NCBI GenBank assembly: GCA_965228955.1
Contig: OZ245848.1
Coordinates: forward strand, 5,766,001-5,830,000
Length of the DNA: 64,000 bases
Direction of reading: 5' to 3'
Source: JANSWY01 sp965228955
Lineage (GTDB): Bacteria > Bacteroidota > Bacteroidia > Cytophagales > Cyclobacteriaceae
Shown: piece by piece, positions 52,654-61,575 of the stretch
Layout: the number at the start of each line of letters is the position of its first letter
Position numbering within the stretch: the first letter of the stretch is position 1
The notes under the pieces: model-generated
Told to the model about the DNA's origin: nothing
The model's database searches: none
What the model saw: only the letters and a program-made list of their open reading frames with translations
Program-made: the position numbers and the translations under genes

Positions 52654-53594
52654 TTCGCTTTTATATTTTAACGATTCTTTTCTTTGGTTGCCAGCAAGTA
52701 GAAAAACCGGGGATTCAGGAATCATCCAATAATGGATTGGAACTCCTTGTTCTTGGGACGGTACAGGATGCAGGTTCCCCACACATTGCTTGCAAAAAAG
52801 ATTGTTGCAAAGACCTCTTCAAAAACCCTGATCCTTCAAGAAAGGTAGTATCTCTAGGGTTAATTGATCACGATAACAAAGAGACATTTCTATTTGAAGC
52901 AACACCAGATATCACCACCCAAATAAAGGGACTGACACAAACAGCCAATTTTGGAAAGGAAGTACCGGATGGAGTGTTTCTTACCCATGCCCATATCGGT
53001 CATTATGCGGGATTAATGTATTTCGGGAAAGAAGCGATGAACGCAAAGCAGGTGAGAACTTATGTGATGCCTCGTTTCAAAAGTTATCTGGCCAACAATG
53101 GGCCATGGAGTCAGCTTGTCAATGATAAGAATATTAATCTGACACAGATTATAGGTGATTCTGCAATGTGGATCAATTCCAATCTTTTGGTAATGGCCTT
53201 GCAGGTACCACATCGGGATGAATACTCTGAAACTGTTGGATATATCATCAACGGACCAAACAAAGCCGTTTTGTTTATTCCCGACATTGACAAATGGTCT
53301 AAATGGAAAGTGAATATTCTTAAGCTTATTGATAGGGTAGATTATGCCTTTTTGGATGCGACTTTCTTTGATGGAGAGGAGATCAATAATCGGGACATCT
53401 CAGAAATTCCACACCCTTTTGTAATTGAGAGTATGGAGCTATTCAGTAATCTGGATGCTAACACAAAAGAGAAAATTCATTTTATTCACTTCAATCATAC
53501 CAATCCTCTTCTGAATAAAGAAAGCGATGAGCATAAACTTGTAAAAAGACTGGGCTTCAATATTGCTTCCATTAATCAAAAGTTCAAATTATGA
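52647..53594 (+). CDS. MBL-fold metallo-hydrolase, PqqB-like
   Basis: The product is about 315 residues from the ATG at 52647, which begins a signal peptide with lipobox LFFGC. The body has LLVLGTVQDAGSPHIACKKDCC, as in PqqB-like proteins with a Cys-rich first loop, and metal-binding THAHIGHYAGL, in which the usual HxHxDH Asp is Gly. Later ligand regions are VPHRDEYSETVG, LFIPDIDKW and HFIHFNHTNPL. The fold suggests a hydrolase; the altered first metal box leaves catalysis open. It overlaps the lipoprotein gene upstream and the zinc-ribbon gene downstream. Confidence 0.83.
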   Translation: MVIRFYILTILFFGCQQVEKPGIQESSNNGLELLVLGTVQDAGSPHIACKKDCCKDLFKNPDPSRKVVSLGLIDHDNKETFLFEATPDITTQIKGLTQTANFGKEVPDGVFLTHAHIGHYAGLMYFGKEAMNAKQVRTYVMPRFKSYLANNGPWSQLVNDKNINLTQIIGDSAMWINSNLLVMALQVPHRDEYSETVGYIINGPNKAVLFIPDIDKWSKWKVNILKLIDRVDYAFLDATFFDGEEINNRDISEIPHPFVIESMELFSNLDANTKEKIHFIHFNHTNPLLNKESDEHKLVKRLGFNIASINQKFKL

Positions 53595-54262
53595 ATTGTC
53601 CAAATTGCAATAGCGTAGTGGACCCGAAAGATGTGAACATCCAAACAGATTTAGCAAAGTGTGGTAATTGCTTCCACATCTTCAAGATTTCTGAGCACGT
53701 TTTAAAAGAGCCAGTTAGACCTGTAGATGATGGATTTGATATGGCAAATCCTCCAAACGGTGCATGGATGAGAAGAGAAATCAACTCACTAGTCTTAGGT
53801 GCAACAACCAGATCTCCAATCGCATTCTTTCTTGTTCCTTTCATGATCATTTGGTCCGGAGGTTCGCTTGGTGGTATTTACGGTTCGCAGATAGCAAGTG
53901 GAGAGTTTGATATGTTTCTTTCCTTATTTGGAATTCCATTCTTATTGGGTTCAATTATCTTTTGGAGCCTAGCGTTGATGGCTGTGTGGGGCAAGGTAGA
54001 AGTCACTCTAGATAGGTATGGTGGCAAAGTCTTTACGGGATTGAGAAATATTGGGTACACGAGAAAATTTACCTGGGATGAAATCTCAGTAGTAAGAGAA
54101 GGAGTATCAAGATCGAGAAACAAAACCTCACATCATATCATACTGGAAGGTAAAAAGCGAATCTCTTTTGGGACTGGAGTCAGTAGTTCGAGAATTTACT
54201 TTTTGAAACGATCACTACAGGAAATTCTGGGTCAGGTTCGGGAAAACCGAAATTTTGTTTGA
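53591..54262 (+). CDS. Zinc-ribbon membrane protein
   Basis: The 223-residue protein opens with a zinc ribbon, CPNC at residues 3-6 and CGNC about 25 residues later, then a linker and two membrane helices (about 77-100 and 111-136), and a C-terminal cytosolic PH-like region (VEVTLDRYGGKVFTGLRNIGY). Such proteins are common and unnamed. The start overlaps the metallo-hydrolase stop (ATGA). A short hairpin (54266-54286) separates it from the NADAR gene. Confidence 0.7.
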   Translation: MNCPNCNSVVDPKDVNIQTDLAKCGNCFHIFKISEHVLKEPVRPVDDGFDMANPPNGAWMRREINSLVLGATTRSPIAFFLVPFMIIWSGGSLGGIYGSQIASGEFDMFLSLFGIPFLLGSIIFWSLALMAVWGKVEVTLDRYGGKVFTGLRNIGYTRKFTWDEISVVREGVSRSRNKTSHHIILEGKKRISFGTGVSSSRIYFLKRSLQEILGQVRENRNFV

Positions 54263-54294
54263 TTTTTGAGGCTTTATAAACCTCAATCATTCCG

Positions 54295-54840
54295 ATGAAG
54301 TATTCCATTGATTGGCTAAGAACCAAATATTACAACGGTGAAAAGATTAAATACCTCTTTTTTTTCGGAAGCAAGAAATCCGATGAAATCACTAAGTCTT
54401 GCTTCAGCCAGTGGTATGAAAGCCCCTTTACCGTGGATGGAATTCTTTATCCAACTGCAGAACACTGGATGATGGCCAAAAAAGCAGAGCTTTTCAAAGA
54501 TTCTGCAATGCTGGATAACATTATTGCATCAAAAGGTCCTGGTGAGGCCAAGGAGTTTGGTAGAAAAGTAAAAGGATTTGATCCTCAGGTCTGGGATGAA
54601 CATAAATTTCAAATTGTAGTAGAGGGAAACAAACATAAATTCTCACAATCAGAAGAACTATCCACATTTCTGAAAAACACTAAGAATCGTGTACTTGTGG
54701 AGGCAAGTCCCAGGGATACAATATGGGGAATAGGTAGAGGCACAAAAAGTGAAGGAATTGAAAATCCAGATACCTGGAGAGGCCAGAACTTACTTGGTTT
54801 TGCGTTAATGGAAGTTAGAGATTGGCTCAATGAGAAATAA
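54295..54840 (+). CDS. NADAR family protein
   Basis: The 181-residue protein resembles YbiA: FSQWYESPFTVDGILYPTAEHWMMA is the conserved block with the Glu/His pair, and WRGQNLLGFALMEVR the family C-terminus. NADAR proteins remove ADP-ribose from N-glycosides such as ADP-ribosylated guanine or cleave riboflavin intermediates, and occur with NAD- and ADP-ribose-linked defence. The stop overlaps the start of the J-domain gene by 11 bases, an unusual coupling. Confidence 0.9.
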   Translation: MKYSIDWLRTKYYNGEKIKYLFFFGSKKSDEITKSCFSQWYESPFTVDGILYPTAEHWMMAKKAELFKDSAMLDNIIASKGPGEAKEFGRKVKGFDPQVWDEHKFQIVVEGNKHKFSQSEELSTFLKNTKNRVLVEASPRDTIWGIGRGTKSEGIENPDTWRGQNLLGFALMEVRDWLNEK

Positions 54841-55618
54841 GTATCTCGAAATATTAGAACTGGAACCTGGAGCAACCAAGGATGATGTCAAAAAGGCTTA
54901 CCGAAGACTTTCAAAAGTTTACCATCCAGACATAAGCAAGAATGAAAATGCCAAGGATAAATTCATTGAAATCAATGAGGCCTACAACTTTCTGACACAA
55001 GTTGGTCCGGCTCCTCACCAGGAATCAGTGAATTATGATTACGATCCCGAAGTAGATGAATTCTACAGAAGAAGAGAAGAGGCAAGGGCTAGAGCGAAGC
55101 GTAGAGCAAAGGAAGAAGCTCGTCTTCAGGAAGAGATAATCAAAAAGATGCTAAGAGTGTTTGATTGGGCGGCAATTATGATAATTGGATTCAATATCAT
55201 TCTGGCATTGGATTATTTTCTACCAAGGCAATCAATACCTCAAACTATAATTTCAGTATCTGAAATTTACGAAACCAGTGGACGGTCTTCCAAGCATCGT
55301 TACGATCATATAGAGTTTGAGGACTTTGAAATGAGATTTGATAAAAATGAATTAGTTGGACTAGACCCAGATGCGGATGCTGAAGTTATCACTACCATTT
55401 TACTGAAGAACCCGGTAGCTGCTATCATAACAATAAATGGGAAAAAGGGACGTCATTATGAGATATATGGCATTTATGCAGTTTTTGGTTACATCATCCC
55501 TATGGTCCTCATTTCAATAGTTTTATACAAGTATGTCATGAGAACTCTTGATCATAAATTGACACTGGCCATTTTTATGGTGGTCCTTTTCCTAATCCAA
55601 TTTTTTCTATTTGTCTAG
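54830..55618 (+). CDS. J-domain membrane protein
   Basis: The 262-residue protein has an N-terminal J domain (residues 3-60, YLEILELEPGATKDDVKKAYRRLS) with the HPD motif that activates DnaK. A charged coiled-coil linker rich in Arg and Glu (about 75-103) precedes a membrane helix (about 112-130), a periplasmic or luminal segment and two further helices (about 210-228 and 240-260). It should recruit Hsp70 to the membrane; its client is unknown. It overlaps the NADAR gene upstream and the DUF6090-like gene on the other strand. Confidence 0.9.
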   Translation: MRNKYLEILELEPGATKDDVKKAYRRLSKVYHPDISKNENAKDKFIEINEAYNFLTQVGPAPHQESVNYDYDPEVDEFYRRREEARARAKRRAKEEARLQEEIIKKMLRVFDWAAIMIIGFNIILALDYFLPRQSIPQTIISVSEIYETSGRSSKHRYDHIEFEDFEMRFDKNELVGLDPDADAEVITTILLKNPVAAIITINGKKGRHYEIYGIYAVFGYIIPMVLISIVLYKYVMRTLDHKLTLAIFMVVLFLIQFFLFV

Positions 55619-56184
55619 TACTTTTCAGAAATGTAGATTTCGATTTTTTCTTTCAGGTCTATTTGTGTTGATCTGAGAGATTTTAATGCACTTAATAGAT
55701 TGTTGGCTTTTACCTTTAATTGTCGGTAATAAACCTTTTCATCTTCTTGCTGCACCTCAAAATAGTTGAAATAGGTTTTTTCGAATTCAAGAATGTTGTT
55801 GTGGAACTTGTAGCAGTAGTTGATATCTCTGGCCAGATCTAAATCCATATTTTCCATCACACCACTGGCAATAGATAAATCAATACCGTTAGTTTGAAAA
55901 AGGAGCTTTGATACTTTAAGTGACAGATCAACATCATTGATCCCTTTCTCATTCAAAATAGAAAGAGCTGAATCATATGTAGTGATTGTAGTGCTTGTTG
56001 ATTCGATCGCATCGTCTACATAAAACAGGTTATTGTCAAGTTCTGAGAGAATAGTTTCGAGGACCTGCTTTTCCCTTTTTCGATCCTTATTACCTTCTGA
56101 CCATTGATTGATAGCAAACGCAGTGGAGATTCCAATGATTACTATACTTAGTTCTCTGATATAATTTAGAATGGCTTTCTTCAT
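55615..56184 (-). CDS. DUF6090-like membrane protein
   Basis: The 189-residue product starts at the ATG at 56184, preferred to a TTG at 56208. It has an N-terminal membrane helix ELSIVIIGISTAFAINQW and then a long helical cytosolic or periplasmic region (EKQVLETILSELDNNLFYVDD). This pattern fits the DUF6090 group of Bacteroidota. Function is unknown. It is convergent with the J-domain gene and divergent from an AraC gene. Confidence 0.7.
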   Translation of the reverse strand: MKKAILNYIRELSIVIIGISTAFAINQWSEGNKDRKREKQVLETILSELDNNLFYVDDAIESTSTTITTYDSALSILNEKGINDVDLSLKVSKLLFQTNGIDLSIASGVMENMDLDLARDINYCYKFHNNILEFEKTYFNYFEVQQEDEKVYYRQLKVKANNLLSALKSLRSTQIDLKEKIEIYISEKY

Positions 56185-56263
56185 CGACTTATTAGTTATG
56201 TGCAGCAATTCACATCAATCCTATTTGAAATTTCGTATGAATACTAAATATTGCTGTTAATAT

Positions 56264-57199
56264 ATGTTAATCCGCGAATTTCCAGATATCAATTGGATCA
56301 GAAAGCAATCCAGAAACGATTTTGCAGATGGGATTGCTTCTAACGGACGCCAGCTGGTTTCCAAAGGCTGGCCAACAGTAGTATTAAATACAAAATCATT
56401 TGGAACTGAACGGAACGGAATTATTTCTCCATTTTCAGTTTTTATGAATCTCAAGGGTACTAGTCAAATTCGAGTAGATAATAAGATAGTGAGGCTTGAT
56501 GAAAATTCGTTTTGCCTGGTGAACCCTGGGCAGTCTTACGATCTCATAATTCCAGAAAATCAAGAATCAACTGAGGTCTTCAACCTTCATTTTGGCAATG
56601 AATTTTTTAATAAAGCGATAAGAGTCCTTAGCCACTCAACAAGTTCTCTTTTAGATAATCCAAATTTGAAGGTAGCATCAAATGAACTGCCTATAAGGAG
56701 CTTTTGGAAAGAGGAAACAATTCTGGAAAAGATTGATTTACTCAGGTTCAAATATTCACAAGGTATTGCTGCACCAACGGAAGAAGAGATTCTTTTTGAT
56801 ATTTTTAAATTGGCTTATAATGAGTCCAAAAAGGGAATTAATTCCGTAGAATCAATAAAATCACTGAAAGTAGGTACTAGAAAGGAAATTATAAGCAGAC
56901 TTTTAGTTGCGCTTGATTTTATGCACTCTAACTTCACCAAGGATGTTTCGATAGATGATATTGCCAATGTTGCTATGTTATCTAAGTTCCATTTTTTAAG
57001 GACATTTAAAGAAGCATTTGGCCAAACTCCGCATCAGTATCTCACCAAAATCAGACTGCAGAAATCAAAAGAGCTACTTAAACAAACATCCTGGAGTGTA
57101 GCTGAGATCGCTACATACCTTGGTTACCAGCAACCCAACAGTTTTACAAGATTGTTTTCAAAGACTTTTGAAGTTTCTCCGGTGGCCTTCAGAAATTAG
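56264..57199 (+). CDS. AraC family transcriptional regulator
   Basis: The 311-residue protein has an N-terminal cupin-like domain (VRLDENSFCLVNPGQSYDLI, about 74-95) and the C-terminal AraC HTH (about 210-310) with VSIDDIANVAMLSKFHFLRTFKEAFGQTPHQYL and WSVAEIATYLGYQQPNSFTRLF. It is divergent from the DUF6090-like gene. The 79-base gap has inverted short repeats (ATGTG/CACAT, CAGCAAT/ATTGCTG) but nothing as convincing as at the other AraC gene. Confidence 0.92.
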   Translation: MLIREFPDINWIRKQSRNDFADGIASNGRQLVSKGWPTVVLNTKSFGTERNGIISPFSVFMNLKGTSQIRVDNKIVRLDENSFCLVNPGQSYDLIIPENQESTEVFNLHFGNEFFNKAIRVLSHSTSSLLDNPNLKVASNELPIRSFWKEETILEKIDLLRFKYSQGIAAPTEEEILFDIFKLAYNESKKGINSVESIKSLKVGTRKEIISRLLVALDFMHSNFTKDVSIDDIANVAMLSKFHFLRTFKEAFGQTPHQYLTKIRLQKSKELLKQTSWSVAEIATYLGYQQPNSFTRLFSKTFEVSPVAFRN

Positions 57200-57257
57200 C
57201 AATTTTGGATAGCTCTACAATTTGATGAGATCTTAGTTTTGATTCAAAAATTAGGAG

Positions 57258-57938
57258 ATGATACAAATTGGCTTTTATCTGCTCCCACTTATTATGGCAG
57301 GAGCAATAGTGTATTTATTAAGTTTTACTGAAGAAAAACAGATACTGGGCAAAAGGTTCGTAATGATATTTTTTGCCTGGTTAGTTTATTTATTTGCCAT
57401 TGAAAGAACAGGATTCCTGGGAAATTTCGGATTTCCACCCAGAATGCCACTGTTGGTAGTGATTCCAGCTGTTTTCATGGGTGTATTTTTATCAGGAAGA
57501 GAACTTTTCAAAAAAGTAATCCATCAGATCCCTACTCATCTGATAGTATATCTTCAATCTTTCAGGGTGATTGTTGAATTACTTATCTATGGAGCCTTTC
57601 TGGAAGGAATACTACCTCAGCAAGTAACATTTGAAGGGACAAATTATGATATCCTGGTTGGAATCTCTGCAATTCCTATTGGGATGCTTATTCAAAAAGA
57701 AGTCCTTTCCGATAAAGGAATATTAATCTGGAATTTTATTTCTCTCGGGATATTATCGGTTACTGCAGGTAGCTTTATATACACGTTTTACACATTCGAT
57801 CTCACTCCGGATAATCTGAAATTTGTGACTTTTCCATACTTATTGCTGGCAGGAACACTTTTGCCTATCGCAGTTCTGCTTCATGTAATCAGTATCCGAC
57901 AAGTAAGATCCAGACTTTCACCGAAACTGGTGCATTAA
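57258..57938 (+). CDS. Uncharacterised integral membrane protein
   Basis: The 226-residue protein has about six to seven hydrophobic helices (for example FYLLPLIMAGAIVYLLSF, FVMIFFAWLVYLFAI and IPIGMLIQKEVL). It resembles small unnamed membrane proteins of Bacteroidota; no function is assigned. It follows the AraC gene by 58 bases and may be its target. It is followed by the HD gene after four bases. Confidence 0.7.
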   Translation: MIQIGFYLLPLIMAGAIVYLLSFTEEKQILGKRFVMIFFAWLVYLFAIERTGFLGNFGFPPRMPLLVVIPAVFMGVFLSGRELFKKVIHQIPTHLIVYLQSFRVIVELLIYGAFLEGILPQQVTFEGTNYDILVGISAIPIGMLIQKEVLSDKGILIWNFISLGILSVTAGSFIYTFYTFDLTPDNLKFVTFPYLLLAGTLLPIAVLLHVISIRQVRSRLSPKLVH

Positions 57939-57942
57939 AAAT

Positions 57943-58608
57943 TTGATCAATTGGTTGGGGACCATTAATTTAAGTGTCCCCAATTTGATTGATTTGGAAT
58001 TAAAAAACGCATTTTTTCTACTACTCTCAGAATATCAGGCTACTTCCCAGTCAGAGAAGCTTTGGAATGAAATTGAATCAGCATACAATCAGAAGTCAAG
58101 GTATTATCATAATCTAATTCATATTCAGAGTTTATTTCAAGCACTAAATCCTTTGAAAGAACAAGTAAATGATTGGGAGATTATCCAGTTTTCTATCTTC
58201 TATCACGACATCATTTATAAGGCCACAAAATCCAATAATGAAGAGAAAAGCGCAGACGTAGCAGTAGATAGATTAACTGAAATTGGTCTCGAAGAAGAGC
58301 GTATTGAAAATTGTAAGAGTCAAATTTTAGCCACCAAAACTCACGAAAGTCATGATTCGGATACTGCGTATTTATTAGATGCGGATCTTTCGATTCTTGG
58401 GACCAATTCTCAAGAATACATTCAATACACCCATCAGATTCGCAAGGAATATTCGATTTACCCAGATATATTATACAAACCAGGCAGGAAAAAGGTCCTT
58501 CAACATTTTCTGGACATGGATCGGATTTTTAAAACGGACCATTTCTATAATAAGCTTGAAAACCAGGCTCGCCAAAATCTGCAAGCTGAGCTGGATTCAC
58601 TCTCCTGA
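57943..58608 (+). CDS. HD-domain phosphohydrolase
   Basis: The 221-residue protein starts at TTG and has the pattern of small HD-superfamily metal-dependent phosphohydrolases: KSRYYHNLIHIQSLF with the first His, FSIFYHDIIYKATKSNNEEKSA with the HD pair, and AYLLDADLSILG with the late Asp. No relation to RelA/SpoT is seen. The substrate is unknown. It lies four bases after the membrane protein gene in the same direction. Confidence 0.85.
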   Translation: MINWLGTINLSVPNLIDLELKNAFFLLLSEYQATSQSEKLWNEIESAYNQKSRYYHNLIHIQSLFQALNPLKEQVNDWEIIQFSIFYHDIIYKATKSNNEEKSADVAVDRLTEIGLEEERIENCKSQILATKTHESHDSDTAYLLDADLSILGTNSQEYIQYTHQIRKEYSIYPDILYKPGRKKVLQHFLDMDRIFKTDHFYNKLENQARQNLQAELDSLS

Positions 58609-58628
58609 AAACAAGTTAGCTTTGTAGT

Positions 58629-59468
58629 ATGATTGAAATTGGCAGGTACAACGAACTGATCATTGATCGGGAGACAAGTGTGGGATTGTTTTTGAGCGAT
58701 AGGAAAGGCAATGAAGTTTTGTTGCCCACAAAGTATTGCCCGGAAGAATTTGAAATAGATGATTCCATCGAGGTATTCGTTTACCTGGATCACGAAGAAA
58801 GGCCAATTGCTACCAATATTGACCCCAAAATCACGCTTCATGAATTTGCTCAACTAAGAGTCTCCGAAGTGAATAACATTGGAGCTTTCATGGACTGGGG
58901 TTTGGAAAAGGAATTACTGGTACCTTTTAGTGAGCAGAGACAAAAAATGCAGAAGGACAGATGGTATATTGTTTTTCTCAACTACGACAGTAAAACAGAC
59001 CGTCTTTACGGCAGCAATAAAATAGAAAAGTGGATCAGCAACGAACCTGAAATGCTAACAATTGAAGAAGGCGAGGAGGTAGAATTGTTAATCATGGGAA
59101 AATCAGATATTGGATATAATGTTATCATAAACGACCGTCACAAAGGCTTGATTTACGATTCAGAAATATTTGAGGATATCAGGGTTGGAGATAAGTTACC
59201 AGGCTACATCAAGAAGATCAGAACCGATGAGAAAATCGATGTTTCGCTACAGCCTATAGGATATGAGAAGTTCAATGATGTCAATGTGCAGCTACTATAT
59301 GATGCACTGATAGATAACAATGGATCTTTGGAATTGAACGATAAAAGCTCGCCAGAAAGTATATATGAGGTGCTCGGTATCAGTAAGAAAGCATTTAAGA
59401 AAGCACTGGGAGCTTTATACAAAGACAGAAAGGTAGAAATCAAAGAATCGGGCATTTCTTTAACATAG
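58629..59468 (+). CDS. CvfB-like S1 RNA-binding protein
   Basis: The 279-residue protein has S1-like beta-barrel domains: TSVGLFLSDRKGNEVLLPTKYC near the start, LRVSEVNNIGAFMDWGLEKELLVPFSEQ in the second, and NVIINDRHKGLIYDSEIFE in the third, followed by a C-terminal winged-helix-like region (SPESIYEVLGISKKAFKKALGALYKDRKV). This is the CvfB build. CvfB proteins bind RNA and influence virulence or metabolism genes in Firmicutes; the role in Bacteroidota is unknown. Confidence 0.9.
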   Translation: MIEIGRYNELIIDRETSVGLFLSDRKGNEVLLPTKYCPEEFEIDDSIEVFVYLDHEERPIATNIDPKITLHEFAQLRVSEVNNIGAFMDWGLEKELLVPFSEQRQKMQKDRWYIVFLNYDSKTDRLYGSNKIEKWISNEPEMLTIEEGEEVELLIMGKSDIGYNVIINDRHKGLIYDSEIFEDIRVGDKLPGYIKKIRTDEKIDVSLQPIGYEKFNDVNVQLLYDALIDNNGSLELNDKSSPESIYEVLGISKKAFKKALGALYKDRKVEIKESGISLT

Positions 59469-59591
59469 TGATAGAAAAACGAACCCCTTTTTAGGAGATT
59501 TTTAACAAATCTTAATCTTTTTGGTTGTGATTTAAAGCGGAGATGAACTATCTTTAGTAAGACCATCATGATCCTTTAATACAACCGCTAT

Positions 59592-59897
59592 ATGATTAAA
59601 CTGAAATTAAACTACTTGCGCAAAGTCTTTTCCAATTTCTTTTTTGGTCCAATGAATGAATACCGCGGGCTCAAATTGGAGATAAAATCTCTATCTAATG
59701 AACTTCATGACCTGGAAGACAAGAAAACAGCATCCTTTCATGCATTAGCTCAAGTCACAGAACAATTTGTTAGAATGAATCAGAAATATGGATATTCCAG
59801 CAAAGTAAGGAAAACACCTGTGCAGTCGAAACCTATTGTTGTAGATTCATCACTTTTAAGAGGAGTATCTTCTCTAAAAGGTTTTAGAATGAATTGA
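59592..59897 (+). CDS. Small uncharacterised protein
   Basis: I do not recognise this 101-residue protein. It has a basic N-terminus, a coiled-coil-like middle (LKLEIKSLSNELHDLEDKK) and no signal peptide. The 123-base stretch before it has a possible promoter-like AT-rich region but no clear motif. The 3' end overlaps the convergent aminotransferase gene by 14 bases. It could be a small membrane-associated protein, but evidence is weak. Confidence 0.5.
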   Translation: MIKLKLNYLRKVFSNFFFGPMNEYRGLKLEIKSLSNELHDLEDKKTASFHALAQVTEQFVRMNQKYGYSSKVRKTPVQSKPIVVDSSLLRGVSSLKGFRMN

Positions 59898-60990
59898 TCT
59901 CTTCCAGGGCTTCTATTGTTTTATAAATTTCTTCAGTCGTCGTTGTTGGTCCAACACTAATTCTTATACTTCCGGTTTCTCCTGAACCAAGTGATTCATG
60001 GGCCATTGGTGAGCATTGGAAACCAGTTCCCGCTTTAATTTCTGCTAGCTCCCATAGTTTATTGGAAGCTTCTTCTACAGTCATATTTTTTGGAACGATA
60101 GATATCGTCCCAACACGATTTTCAATATCCAAGGATCCGAGAATCGTAATGTTTTGCATTGGTTCAATTCTTTTCTGTAAGACCTTCATCAATTCTATCC
60201 TTTCGAACTTAATTGATTCAATACCCTTCTCAAGAACCCATTTCATTCCGGCAGTCAAGCCAGCCAACGCCTGCAAGTTAACAGATCCGGTATCACAATA
60301 GGTTGGGAAGATTGCTGGTTTTGAACTTCCTGGTGTGATTTCACAAACAGCGCTCGGGCAAAGCATATTGATATTTTTATCAATGTATAAACCACCAATT
60401 CCCTGCGGTCCTTTTGGTCCCTTGTGTCCAGCAAAAACAAACATATCTGGTTTCAAATCCGATAGGTCCAGAGGAATAACTCCAGCAGCTTGAGCTCCAT
60501 CTAATAAGCACTTTACATTATAATGTCGACATAACTCCAAGATCTCCTTATATGGTAAAATCTCACCTGTGACATTACACGCAATAGAAAGCGCAACCAT
60601 TTCTGCACCTTTTTCCAATTCTACTTTCAATTGATTCAAATCGAAAGGACCATTATCGGACCTTGGAATTAAAACTCCATCTACTCCTCTTTCTGATTGT
60701 AACTTGTGAAACCATCTGGATAGGGAATGGTGCTCCATGCTACTGATTATCAACCGATCCCCGGATTGCCATGGATAGTCGCTAAATGCAATAGCTAATG
60801 CTTCCGTGCAACTTGTAGTGAAGATGAATCGGTCTTTGTTTGGGATGTTGAAGAATTTGATCGCAGTGTTCAGTCCTTCTTCGTAAATGTCATTCCATTT
60901 TGTTGGCGATTGCTCATGAAAGGACTTCATGGCTTCAAGAACCACATCTGGCTTTGGGTAAGAAGTACCGCTGTGATTTAGATAGATCAT
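59884..60990 (-). CDS. Class V aminotransferase, PLP-dependent
   Basis: The 368-residue enzyme has IYLNHSGTSYPKP at the start, SMEHHSLSRW (the PLP His region), LLDGAQAAGVIPLD (the PLP Asp region) and FAGHKGPKGPQGIGGL with the Schiff-base Lys. The end has RISVGPTTTTEEI. This is the cysteine desulfurase / selenocysteine lyase-like branch. A Cys occurs in GTGFQCSPM, in a position near that of the NifS/SufS catalytic Cys, but assignment to a desulfurase is not certain. It stands alone. Confidence 0.87.
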   Translation of the reverse strand: MIYLNHSGTSYPKPDVVLEAMKSFHEQSPTKWNDIYEEGLNTAIKFFNIPNKDRFIFTTSCTEALAIAFSDYPWQSGDRLIISSMEHHSLSRWFHKLQSERGVDGVLIPRSDNGPFDLNQLKVELEKGAEMVALSIACNVTGEILPYKEILELCRHYNVKCLLDGAQAAGVIPLDLSDLKPDMFVFAGHKGPKGPQGIGGLYIDKNINMLCPSAVCEITPGSSKPAIFPTYCDTGSVNLQALAGLTAGMKWVLEKGIESIKFERIELMKVLQKRIEPMQNITILGSLDIENRVGTISIVPKNMTVEEASNKLWELAEIKAGTGFQCSPMAHESLGSGETGSIRISVGPTTTTEEIYKTIEALEEINSF

Positions 60991-61026
60991 AGGGGAGATT
61001 GAGTTTCTCCCCCAAATTAGTATTTT

Positions 61027-61575
61027 CTATTTTGATTGTACCAGTAAACTTCTAATATCCTCCTGATCTGCCAGCGACTTATTAGACAATGTCTCCTGAA
61101 TTTCTTTTTCTTCTTTGATTGGCTCCACAAGCTTCGTGATATAAACGGGAACCTCAACGCGCTTATCGATGTAAATTGTATCAATCTGATTCACAAAAAC
61201 AGTATCTATTTGAGGCTCAGAAGTCACAGTCACTATTTTTTCCACTGGAACTTCCTTTACTGGTCTGAATATTAATAATACAGCAACAACCAAAGCAAGA
61301 ACCAAAGAAGCGGCATAAGCAGGAACCTGAAAACTAAAGATCCCAGCAGCTGCTGGTTTTCTTTTGGCTTTCATTTGGGCCATTAAGGCATCCTTGGTCT
61401 TGGGTGAAGTTTTAAGCACCTGATCCTTCTTTGAAGCTGTCACCAATGCTCTCAACTTTTCATATTGATTGGCATCCAAATGTTCCAGGACCCACTCTTT
61501 CTCAGAGGAGTTTAACTCATCAAATGCTTTATTAACCAGCAAATCGTCCAATTCCTGAAAACTATCCTTTTTCAT
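61027..61575 (-). CDS. Putative anti-sigma factor, membrane-anchored
   Basis: The product is about 182 residues from the ATG at 61575; a GTG at 61596 would add seven. The cytosolic part has a short helical region LDDLLVNKAFDELNSSEKEWVLEHL, a membrane helix (about 84-105, VPAYAASLVLALVVAVLLI) and a periplasmic tail rich in Val, Pro and Glu. It follows the ECF sigma gene with a 14-base overlap, the usual sign of an anti-sigma factor, but no zinc-binding anti-sigma motif is seen. Confidence 0.75.
   Translation of the reverse strand: MKKDSFQELDDLLVNKAFDELNSSEKEWVLEHLDANQYEKLRALVTASKKDQVLKTSPKTKDALMAQMKAKRKPAAAGIFSFQVPAYAASLVLALVVAVLLIFRPVKEVPVEKIVTVTSEPQIDTVFVNQIDTIYIDKRVEVPVYITKLVEPIKEEKEIQETLSNKSLADQEDIRSLLVQSK

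Noticed and set aside
54266..54286. Hairpin TTGAGG/CCTCAA between zinc-ribbon and NADAR genes
   Set aside because: A six-base stem without a T tract; could be a terminator but the genes look co-transcribed.
56198..56256. Inverted short repeats upstream of the third AraC gene
   Set aside because: Arms of five to seven bases with varying loops are expected by chance.
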